A DNA stretch of 39,758 nucleotides from Anaerolineae bacterium (GTDB lineage: Bacteria; Chloroflexota; Anaerolineae; Anaerolineales; Villigracilaceae), in NCBI GenBank assembly GCA_030123675.1, contig JASJYH010000014.1:1-39758 (forward strand), in the 5' to 3' direction. The notes below the pieces were generated by a model. That model saw only the letters and a program-made list of their open reading frames with translations. It had not been told where the DNA came from and ran no database searches. A program made the position numbers and the translations under genes. Positions 33,099-39,758 of the stretch are shown here, in pieces. Position 1 is the stretch's first letter, and the number at the start of each line of letters is the position of its first letter.

Positions 33099-34583
33099 TC
33101 AGCTAGTCTGTTTCTGTACAACACCTAAAGTAACTACCTGATTTTTCCCCATCCGTTTGGCTTTATAAAGGGCCTTATCCGCTTTAATAAGAAGTTCCTC
33201 AGCGGTTGAGCCGTGTTTAGGAAAAATAGCAATTCCAATTGATACGCTAATATTCACATTTTCATTTCGATGAACAATATTTTGTTCTAAAATGTTTTGT
33301 CTTAAATTTTCTGCTTTTTTATGGGCTGATTTTCCTGTTACATTATTCATTACAACCACAAATTCATCCCCGCCATATCGGCAAGCAATATCACCATGAC
33401 GAATATTTTTCCTAATTTCTTTTGCTATTATCACCAGGAAATCATCTCCAGCTTTATGCCCAAAATTATCATTAATTCCCTTTAAGTTATCGCTATCCAT
33501 CATCAATACTGCAGTTGGCTTATCAGAGCGTTTCGGATTGGAAAATTCCAAGTCCATGGCTTTTTGAAGGTATCGACGGTTATACAATTCCGTAAGGGGG
33601 TCCTTGATCGCCAACTCTTGCAGTTTCTCTTGCAACACTTCGATTCGTTCAATTTGAAGCTGCAATAACTGATTCGTGTTGCGTAACTCCATCTCAGTTC
33701 TCGTCCGCACTTTAATTTCATTTTGGGCCTTCTTGAAAAGAGTGGCATTTTGAAATGCAATTAGGGCAAGGTCAGCAAATTTCCTCAAGGACAATACATG
33801 GTCTTCGGAATATTGGGCTTTGCTCTCAGCACCCCGGGCAACACCTATCACGCCGACGACTTTATTATCCAAGAGCAAGGGAACTCCAACAATTGATCGG
33901 ATAACTCCGGATGGAAATTTTGCGATTCTCTCAGGCCAGTCATCATAATCTGGGACAACCACGGGTTCACCTGTTTTCCAAACGATGCCTCCTATCCCCT
34001 TTCCTTTTTCAACTTTGTACTTATTTAACTGAAAAAAATCACCAATTCCGATAACAGGTTCGAGCTCACCAGTTTCTTGTAGGAGGTCGAGAAATCCATG
34101 TTTTGAATCAAGCAATTCGCAAGCACGTTCTACAACACTTTTTAATACAACATCTAATTCCAGGCTTGAATGTAAATCAAAAGTAGTTTTGTGCAGCGCA
34201 TTTAAAATGACATTTTGGTTTCTAAGTAATTCTTCTTGCGCAATGCCCTTTTCACTTAGCTTTGTGCGGTTGCGATCTTGTATGATTAGAACCCGCCCAC
34301 TTTTATTCCCCTCATTACCATGAAGCATTGATACTGAAAGTTCCGCGTATATTGTTTTCCCATCTCCGCGGCTTATGCTAACTTCTTTCCTGCCTGGAGT
34401 TAAGAGTTCATTGCGATACGCTTTTGTTGATTGACTGGGAAATAATTCATTCACAGATTTTCCTAATAAATCAGATTGCTTAATTTTTAATAATACTTCC
34501 CCAGGCGTATTGACCCCAACGATGCAATCTTGGGTATCCAAAATGATAACCGCTTCAAGATATTCCTTTGTTTGGCTTTTCAT
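33099..34583 (-). CDS. PAS-GAF-GGDEF diguanylate cyclase
   Basis: This 494-residue protein has a PAS-like domain (about 10-115), a GAF domain (about 145-290; GVPLLLDNKVVGVIGVARG) and a coiled-coil linker (about 290-330). The GGDEF domain (about 330-490) follows. The active site CRYGGDEFVVVM is intact. Five residues before it RHGD gives the RxxD product-inhibition site, so the enzyme should make c-di-GMP with feedback control. No membrane segment is present, so sensing is cytoplasmic. It pairs with the HD-GYP protein at 9208-10512 and the riboswitch at 6010-6106. Confidence 0.94.
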   Translation of the reverse strand: MKSQTKEYLEAVIILDTQDCIVGVNTPGEVLLKIKQSDLLGKSVNELFPSQSTKAYRNELLTPGRKEVSISRGDGKTIYAELSVSMLHGNEGNKSGRVLIIQDRNRTKLSEKGIAQEELLRNQNVILNALHKTTFDLHSSLELDVVLKSVVERACELLDSKHGFLDLLQETGELEPVIGIGDFFQLNKYKVEKGKGIGGIVWKTGEPVVVPDYDDWPERIAKFPSGVIRSIVGVPLLLDNKVVGVIGVARGAESKAQYSEDHVLSLRKFADLALIAFQNATLFKKAQNEIKVRTRTEMELRNTNQLLQLQIERIEVLQEKLQELAIKDPLTELYNRRYLQKAMDLEFSNPKRSDKPTAVLMMDSDNLKGINDNFGHKAGDDFLVIIAKEIRKNIRHGDIACRYGGDEFVVVMNNVTGKSAHKKAENLRQNILEQNIVHRNENVNISVSIGIAIFPKHGSTAEELLIKADKALYKAKRMGKNQVVTLGVVQKQTS

Positions 34584-34722
34584 TTCCTTACCAAAAATTA
34601 TTTTTCAATCGATCGGTATGGTAAACCATCAAACTCATTATATCGGATAATTTCAATCACTATGAACCGATAAAAAAAATTATACAGACGAATATTTTAA
34701 GGTAATTATACCTTTTAACCTC

Positions 34723-34778
34723 TTGAGTGGCCTTAACATATATGATAGAATTCGACCCGTATTAGCCATATAGATGGG
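34723..34778 (+). promoter_or_regulatory. nrdR promoter with two possible NrdR boxes
   Basis: TTGAGT (34723-34728) and TAGAAT (34746-34751) are 17 bases apart. Inside the spacer lies TTAACATATATGATAG (34733-34748). About 30 bases on is TAGCCATATAGATGGG (34763-34778). Tandem NrdR boxes are 16-bp AT-centred near-palindromes about 31 bp apart, so the pair fits in position. The match to the consensus flanks is weak. Confidence 0.4.
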
Positions 34779-34841
34779 GAGGTTTTGAGTATACCACCAT
34801 ATGTGGCGGCAACAAACGTTCTAGTAATTAAAGGGCCATAT

Positions 34842-35291
34842 ATGCGATGTCCGTACTACCAACATAATAACTCAAAGGTCTTAGATACTACCCATGACAG
34901 CCAAGGTGGTATCCGACGAAGACGTGAATGTCTCGAGTGTGGACAACGATTCAGTACATACGAGCGGGCCATTCTGGCAACTCCATTATTGATAAAACAA
35001 AATGGTGCCCGAGAGGAGTTCGATCTTGAGAAATTGGCACGTGGGGTACGAATCGCGTGTGCTAAACGACCTGTTTCTGCAGCAGACATTGAGCGACTTT
35101 TGGGTCAAATCGAAGCGCAACTTCAAAAGCTTGGGAAAGCTGAAGTTTCTTCCCGTGCTGTAGGAGACATGGTAATTAGTGCATTGAAAGAACTCGATCA
35201 GATTGCTTACATTCGTTACGCGATCGTATACCTTGGATTGGATGATTTACATGCAATCCGAGATGAGATAGATCTATTATTAGAAAATTAA
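34842..35291 (+). CDS. nrdR: Transcriptional repressor NrdR with a missing zinc ligand
   Basis: From the ATG at 34842 the protein has 149 residues, the usual NrdR length, and starts with the family's MRCPY. RRRRECLECGQRFSTYER and the ATP-cone domain (about 50-140) are clear. The family represses ribonucleotide reductase genes when bound to dATP/ATP. The zinc ribbon normally uses CPxC and CxxC. Here the first pair reads Cys3-Pro-Tyr-Tyr6, so one Cys is replaced by Tyr (TAC at 34857-34859), while Cys30 and Cys33 remain. The open frame extends to a TTG at 34785, but AAAGGG six bases before 34842 and the family start favour the ATG. nrdJ follows on the same strand. Confidence 0.93.
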   Translation: MRCPYYQHNNSKVLDTTHDSQGGIRRRRECLECGQRFSTYERAILATPLLIKQNGAREEFDLEKLARGVRIACAKRPVSAADIERLLGQIEAQLQKLGKAEVSSRAVGDMVISALKELDQIAYIRYAIVYLGLDDLHAIRDEIDLLLEN

Positions 35292-35376
35292 TCACCTTTA
35301 AGACAATCCTCACAAGGGGCAGAGGATAACTTTGAGATGGTAATCAAGTAAAAATAAATTAGAGGAGAGAATACAT

Positions 35377-37947
35377 ATGGCCATGAAAACAACATTGCAT
35401 CGGAAGAAAACTCTACTGCCTACACCCGCATTGCCAAAAAGTCTACCTAAGGTAGAACTGACTGATAACTCGAGGCAGGTGTTGATGCGACGTTACGTGC
35501 GCCGTGGTGAAGATGGTAAGCCGGCCGAGACCGTCGATCAAATGTTTTGGCGTGTGGCTTATCATGTCGCTAAAGTCGAAAAGGCCTGGGGTGGAGATGC
35601 AAAGGAACGGGCGATTGAATTTTATAAATTATTAACAAGTAAAAAATTCTTTCCAAACTCTCCTACGTTTACCGGTGCAGGCACTCCCTTAGGACAACTG
35701 GCGGCCTGTTTCGTATTGCCAATTACTGATGATATGGGCCGCGATAGCGCCGGAATTTTCCAGACTCTTCGGGACGCTGCTTTAATTCAGCAGACCGGGG
35801 GTGGCAATGGATTCTCATTCTCGAGACTGCGACCAGCAGGTTCATTGGTAAAAGCCTCTGCCGGCCAAGCCACTGGGCCAGTTGGATTCCTACGTGTATA
35901 TGACAACTCTTTCGGTGAGATTGCACAAGGAGGGACCAGGCGAGGCGCAAACATGGGGGTCTTGCGTGTGGACCATCCAGATATCGAGGCTTTCATCACC
36001 TGTAAAACAGACGAAAACCAAATCACAAACTTCAACATATCGGTTGGCGTCACAGATGACTTCATGCAAGCAGTGAATGATGATGCTGAATGGGATTTAC
36101 GTTTTCCAGACGTGAACGATTCAAAATACCGCGAATACGGCAAAGGCACTTTAGAACAAGCCGAAGCCGCGGGGGTACCGATTCGCTCATATGGCAAGCT
36201 CAAAGCACGTGAATTATTCCAGAAGATCGTCGAGCAAGCACACCATAACGGCGAACCGGGCTTATTATTTCTGGATGCGGCCAACCGCGAAAATCCGGTT
36301 CCACATTTGTACCCCCTGGAAGCGACAAATCCATGCGGCGAACAATGGTTGGGACCATATGAGAATTGCTGTTTGGGCTCGATCAATTTAAATGAGCACT
36401 GCAATAATGATGACAGTGTCGATTGGGAAGGCTTGCGCCAGTCGGTTGAAACATCCACACGATTTTTGGACGATGTTATTGAGGTCAATGCCTATGTCCC
36501 TGCAGTGCCCCAATTGAAGGAAGCCGCCTATCGTGCCCGGCGGATTGGGTTAGGAATCATGGGGCTGGCAGACCTTATGTATCACGTTGGAGTCAGGTAT
36601 GGATCAGATGAAGGTCAGGAGTTTGGCGCGCAAGTAATGGAATTCGTTCGCTACCACACTATGCTAACAAGTATCGACCTGGCAAGGGAGCGAGGATCCT
36701 TTACCGCAATTCAAGGAAGTATTTATGATAAAGACAACTTGACCTGGAAAGCGCCGCAGCCGCTGAGGCCTTTCAAGAATAACTGGAGCAGGCCGGAGCT
36801 TCAATGGGATGCGATCGTTGAGGGCATCCAAAACCATGGTATTCGTAATGCCGCCCAAACCACTATCGCTCCGACCGGCACTATTGCTACTGTCGCAGGC
36901 TGCGAGGGCTACGGTTGTGAACCGGTCTTTGCGCTGGCATATGTCCGGCATGTCAATGATAATGGGGTAGATTTGCAATTGACTTATACCAGCCCACGCT
37001 TTGATCAGGCCTTGAAGGCGGCTGGGTTGGGCGAAGAAAAACGTCAGGAAATAATTGAGCAAATCATGCGCGAAGGTACTTGTCAGGGAATTGCTGATGT
37101 ACCTGAATCACTGCGTGACACATTTGTTGTTTCCGCTGATATTTCTGCCGAGGAGCATGTGCATATGCAAGCTGCCTTGCAGGCTTTTGTAGATAATTCG
37201 CTTTCGAAAACAGTCAACTTCCCTGAGACAGCTACGGTGGATGATGTAGCCCAAGCTTACATGCTGGCCTGGGAACTAGGCGCAAAGGGCATTACTGTGT
37301 ATGTAACTGGCTCACGGGACAAAGTGGTGTTAGAGACTAAGGCTACGGCAGACAAAAAAGCTGAGGCAGTACAAGTCCCACTCTGGAATAATGAATCCAA
37401 GAAGCCACGCCCGCGGGCACTGATTGGAAAAACGTATAACGTGGATACTCCCTTAGGGAAAGCGTTTATAACTGTCAATGAAAACGGTGACCAGGGACCA
37501 TTTGAAGTATTTATCAATACAGCCAAAGCAGGCTCAGAAACCGCTGCTGTTTCTGAAGCGATTGGACGCATGATTTCCTACATACTACGCATATCCTCCC
37601 CTGTAGAGCCCTTAAACCGGCTGCGTGAAGTGGTGCGTCAGTTGGGTGGGATTGGCGGTGGGCGCTCAATGGGCTTCGGACCTAATCGGGTGCGTTCATT
37701 ACCTGATGGGGTGGGACAGGTGATCGATATGTACCTGCGTGAGAAGGACGGTTTGCTTGAACCCACAACAGAGAAGAAAAACGGTGGTAATCCACATTCA
37801 GCGAAAGTTGACGAGCATAACAGCGACCCACAATCAAACCAACAATCACTCAAGATTGGGGATCTATGCCCTGAGTGTGGCCAGGCTGCTGTCGTGAACG
37901 AAGAGGGCTGCCGCAAGTGTTACGCCTGTGGGTTTAGTGAGTGTTAA
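35377..37947 (+). CDS. nrdJ: Adenosylcobalamin-dependent (class II) ribonucleotide reductase
   Basis: This 856-residue protein reduces ribonucleotides to deoxyribonucleotides using a B12-derived thiyl radical. [12 protein letters not shown] and the first redox Cys in QLAACFVLP are followed by [15 protein letters not shown]. The active-site motif NPCGEQ comes next, with its radical Cys and Glu, then [21 protein letters not shown]-terminal Cys-rich tail (CPECGQ, then [12 protein letters not shown]) serves reduction or zinc binding. GAGGAG nine bases before the ATG supports the start. It lies 85 bases after nrdR, in the same direction. No R2 subunit is needed in this class, and none is seen. Confidence 0.97.
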   Translation: MAMKTTLHRKKTLLPTPALPKSLPKVELTDNSRQVLMRRYVRRGEDGKPAETVDQMFWRVAYHVAKVEKAWGGDAKERAIEFYKLLTSKKFFPNSPTFTGAGTPLGQLAACFVLPITDDMGRDSAGIFQTLRDAALIQQTGGGNGFSFSRLRPAGSLVKASAGQATGPVGFLRVYDNSFGEIAQGGTRRGANMGVLRVDHPDIEAFITCKTDENQITNFNISVGVTDDFMQAVNDDAEWDLRFPDVNDSKYREYGKGTLEQAEAAGVPIRSYGKLKARELFQKIVEQAHHNGEPGLLFLDAANRENPVPHLYPLEATNPCGEQWLGPYENCCLGSINLNEHCNNDDSVDWEGLRQSVETSTRFLDDVIEVNAYVPAVPQLKEAAYRARRIGLGIMGLADLMYHVGVRYGSDEGQEFGAQVMEFVRYHTMLTSIDLARERGSFTAIQGSIYDKDNLTWKAPQPLRPFKNNWSRPELQWDAIVEGIQNHGIRNAAQTTIAPTGTIATVAGCEGYGCEPVFALAYVRHVNDNGVDLQLTYTSPRFDQALKAAGLGEEKRQEIIEQIMREGTCQGIADVPESLRDTFVVSADISAEEHVHMQAALQAFVDNSLSKTVNFPETATVDDVAQAYMLAWELGAKGITVYVTGSRDKVVLETKATADKKAEAVQVPLWNNESKKPRPRALIGKTYNVDTPLGKAFITVNENGDQGPFEVFINTAKAGSETAAVSEAIGRMISYILRISSPVEPLNRLREVVRQLGGIGGGRSMGFGPNRVRSLPDGVGQVIDMYLREKDGLLEPTTEKKNGGNPHSAKVDEHNSDPQSNQQSLKIGDLCPECGQAAVVNEEGCRKCYACGFSEC

Positions 37948-38060
37948 TATGTTGTGCACCGATCTTAATAAGGGCCTAATAATATGCAGCAGAAAGGTTA
38001 ATTAAATAGCCAGGGAAAAATTTATCGACCGTAGATAATATCTGTAAGAAAGGATTAACA

Positions 38061-38318
38061 ATGGCCAAACTAATTCTCGCCGCTGAGCGCCTTGACCGAG
38101 CTCGTAAGTTGATCCAGGCTGCGCGTGATTTGCCACTGCCTGAGAGAATGGGAAAGTATGACCTATCCTACATAGCAGGGGTCAAGGATCTATTGCGTCA
38201 GGCCAGGGATCTTATTAAACTAATTCCAAAGAGGGCAGCAGTTACACCTGAGATGAAGGCAGATGTTAAACAAATACTTGAGGCAGCTGATCAGGCCAAT
38301 CAGGATATTTTGCATTAA
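38061..38318 (+). CDS. Small alpha-helical hypothetical protein
   Basis: This 85-residue protein is almost entirely helical and rich in Ala, Leu, Lys and Arg (AERLDRARKLIQAARDLPLP; DLLRQARDLIKLIP). No membrane segment or known motif is visible. GAAAGGA before the ATG gives a good ribosome-binding site, so it is probably translated. It follows nrdJ by 113 bases. Its function is unknown. Confidence 0.7.
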   Translation: MAKLILAAERLDRARKLIQAARDLPLPERMGKYDLSYIAGVKDLLRQARDLIKLIPKRAAVTPEMKADVKQILEAADQANQDILH

Positions 38319-38387
38319 ACAAAACTAGTCGCAATTGCACTTGAGTAAGGAGCGCGCTCATTTATTAAGTGGTTAAATTGAAATCGT

Positions 38388-39623
38388 ATGGATAAAAAAG
38401 TCCAGATCAACCGAAAGCGTTTGATCCAGAGACTGGATGAACTCGCCCAGATCGGCGCATTGGATGGCGGCGGAGTCAGCCGGCTCACATTCAGCGATGC
38501 AGACAAGGCTGGCCGTGACCTAACTGTCTCATGGATGAAGGCGCTGGAATTGACAGTTCACATCGATCAAGTTGGCAACCTCATCGCGGTGCGGCCGGGC
38601 GAAGAAGATTTACCGCCTGTGATGCTAGGCTCACATGTCGATACTGTCACCGTAGCTGGACGCTTCGATGGCAGCTATGGGGTCTTGTGTGCGTTGGAGG
38701 TTGTGCAGGTGCTTAATGAAAACAATATTGCAACCCGGCGCCCCATTGCTGTTGTGGCCTTCACCAATGAAGAAGGCGTACGCTACACACCTGGCATGTT
38801 AGGTAGCATGGCTTACGTAGGTGAGTTGAGCGTTTCTGATGCACGTGCTATCCAAGGTTTTGACGGCAGCAATTTTGGGGAAGAAATGGATCGCATAGGC
38901 TATGCAGGATCCATGGAACCCGGCGCTATCAAGCCTCACGCATTTGTCGAAATACATATTGAACAAGGCCCTGTGTTAGATCAAGCTGACCTACCGGTTG
39001 GCGTGGTACACACAATCACCGGCATCACTTGGCTGGAGGTAACTATTACTGGTACAGCCAACCATGCTGGTACAACCCCCATCAACCTGCGCAAGGATGC
39101 CGGGCTGGCTGCTGCGAAACTGATCGAGTTCTTACGAGATATCGCTACCTCCATTGGTGGGCAGCAGCGCGCCACATGCGGCATGATTGCCTTCGAGCCA
39201 AATGCCATCAATGTCATTCCCAGTAAGGCCGTTTTGACAGTTGATTTGCGCAATTCGGACGGCCAGGCCCTGATAGCAGCCGAGCAACGGCTGCAAGCGC
39301 GCGCCAAAGAGTTGGAAACCAGCGACGGCGTGACTATCACTATTCGCGACTTAGAACATGTGCTGCCTATGAAATTCGACCCCCTGATTGTAGATGCCAT
39401 CGGACAATCCACAAAAGAACTTAACCTACCAGCCCACCGGATGGTTTCAGGTGCCGGACATGACGCACAATTGTTGGCAAAGATGTGTCCAACGGCCATG
39501 ATCTTCGTCCGCAGCCGGGATGGGATCAGTCATAATCCGGCAGAACTTTCATCCCCAGAAGACTTGGAAAAGGGCGCAAACGTATTATTACAAACAGCCC
39601 TCAATCTGGCAAATCAAGACTAG
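38388..39623 (+). CDS. M20-family amidohydrolase (carbamoylase/allantoate amidohydrolase-like)
   Basis: This 411-residue protein has the di-zinc M20 layout of the hydantoinase/carbamoylase branch. It shows LGSHVDTV (His83), GRFDGSYG (Asp94), FTNEEGVRY (Glu128/129), EIHIEQGPVLD (His190) and GISHNPAE near residue 385. The mid-domain TANHAGTTP is the dimer-contact and substrate loop. These enzymes hydrolyse N-carbamoyl amino acids, beta-ureidopropionate or allantoate. The exact substrate cannot be set from sequence. No companion hydantoinase or dihydropyrimidinase gene is in the window. The ribosome-binding site is weak. Confidence 0.9.
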   Translation: MDKKVQINRKRLIQRLDELAQIGALDGGGVSRLTFSDADKAGRDLTVSWMKALELTVHIDQVGNLIAVRPGEEDLPPVMLGSHVDTVTVAGRFDGSYGVLCALEVVQVLNENNIATRRPIAVVAFTNEEGVRYTPGMLGSMAYVGELSVSDARAIQGFDGSNFGEEMDRIGYAGSMEPGAIKPHAFVEIHIEQGPVLDQADLPVGVVHTITGITWLEVTITGTANHAGTTPINLRKDAGLAAAKLIEFLRDIATSIGGQQRATCGMIAFEPNAINVIPSKAVLTVDLRNSDGQALIAAEQRLQARAKELETSDGVTITIRDLEHVLPMKFDPLIVDAIGQSTKELNLPAHRMVSGAGHDAQLLAKMCPTAMIFVRSRDGISHNPAELSSPEDLEKGANVLLQTALNLANQD

Positions 39624-39709
39624 CCGTAAAAATAAATTTATATTGGTATGATGTCGATTGTTATATGTAATTTGAGGGAGTGCCTAATTCCGAGGACACA
39701 AAAATTTTT

Positions 39710-39732
39710 GTCACCCTGAGAGGAACGAAGGG
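39710..39732. repeat. Possible copy of a dispersed GTCACCCTGAG-type repeat
   Basis: GTCACCCTGAGAGGAACGA and the following AGGG resemble a short intergenic repeat that I recall from many environmental bacterial genomes. Only one copy lies here. The rest of 39624-39758 shows no gene. Confidence 0.3.
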
Positions 39733-39758
39733 GTACCCCATGTTGGGCACACGTCCCA

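Noticed and set aside
35787-36488. Long minus-strand open frame (233 codons) inside nrdJ
   Set aside because: It is antisense to conserved catalytic regions of nrdJ, has shadow-like composition and no ribosome-binding site.
38981-39499. Minus-strand open frame (172 codons) inside the M20 gene
   Set aside because: It overlaps conserved M20 motifs and has no start signal or recognisable domain.

Overview
The window looks like chromosomal DNA of a Chloroflexota bacterium, probably Anaerolineae-like. That placement is inferred from the gene mix and moderate G+C, not from a marker gene. The mix includes an adenosylcobalamin-dependent ribonucleotide reductase with NrdR, RNase J, a DinG with an N-terminal exonuclease, sigma70-type promoters, a GAACNNNNGTTC SOS box, a GAF/HD-GYP protein and a GAF/GGDEF protein. 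No rRNA, tRNA, CRISPR array or intact insertion sequence was seen.

Layout: 1-1384 holds two tandem Tad/TadG-like surface proteins, the first cut by the window edge. 1385-3701 is glmS behind a recognisable glmS self-cleaving ribozyme with an unusual 63-nt insert. 3702-5105 carries a lipoprotein gene and ends in a diverged second copy of the glmS 3' end. 5265-6126 is a sortase-like membrane protein gene behind a class I cyclic-di-GMP riboswitch. 6380-10512 holds dinG and a convergent GAF/HD-GYP gene. After a decayed stretch come an M28 peptidase and histidine ammonia-lyase joined by a 1-bp stop/start overlap (11095-14051). An IS701-like transposase relic follows, then a run of small envelope genes (14759-17407).

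17408-17940 is a gene-free, structured stretch that may be a decayed group II intron. The minus strand then carries a HAMP receptor without an output domain, an aldo/keto reductase with a 6PGDH/HIBADH-type dehydrogenase, a GNAT-like protein with a transporter, and uvrB with an SOS box. On the plus strand follow a UlaG-like metallo-hydrolase-fold protein with a damaged metal motif, a small conserved protein, a GT39-like membrane glycosyltransferase, mutY and pcm. RNase J (minus) sits behind a strong promoter and a leader with an intrinsic terminator. A PAS/GAF/GGDEF protein, nrdR and nrdJ, a small alpha-helical protein and an M20 amidohydrolase complete the window.

Functional threads: c-di-GMP can be made (33099-34583), possibly degraded (9208-10512) and sensed by RNA (6010-6106). 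DNA maintenance is represented by dinG, uvrB, mutY and nrdR/nrdJ. RNA-level control appears at glmS, the sortase-like gene and the RNase J gene.
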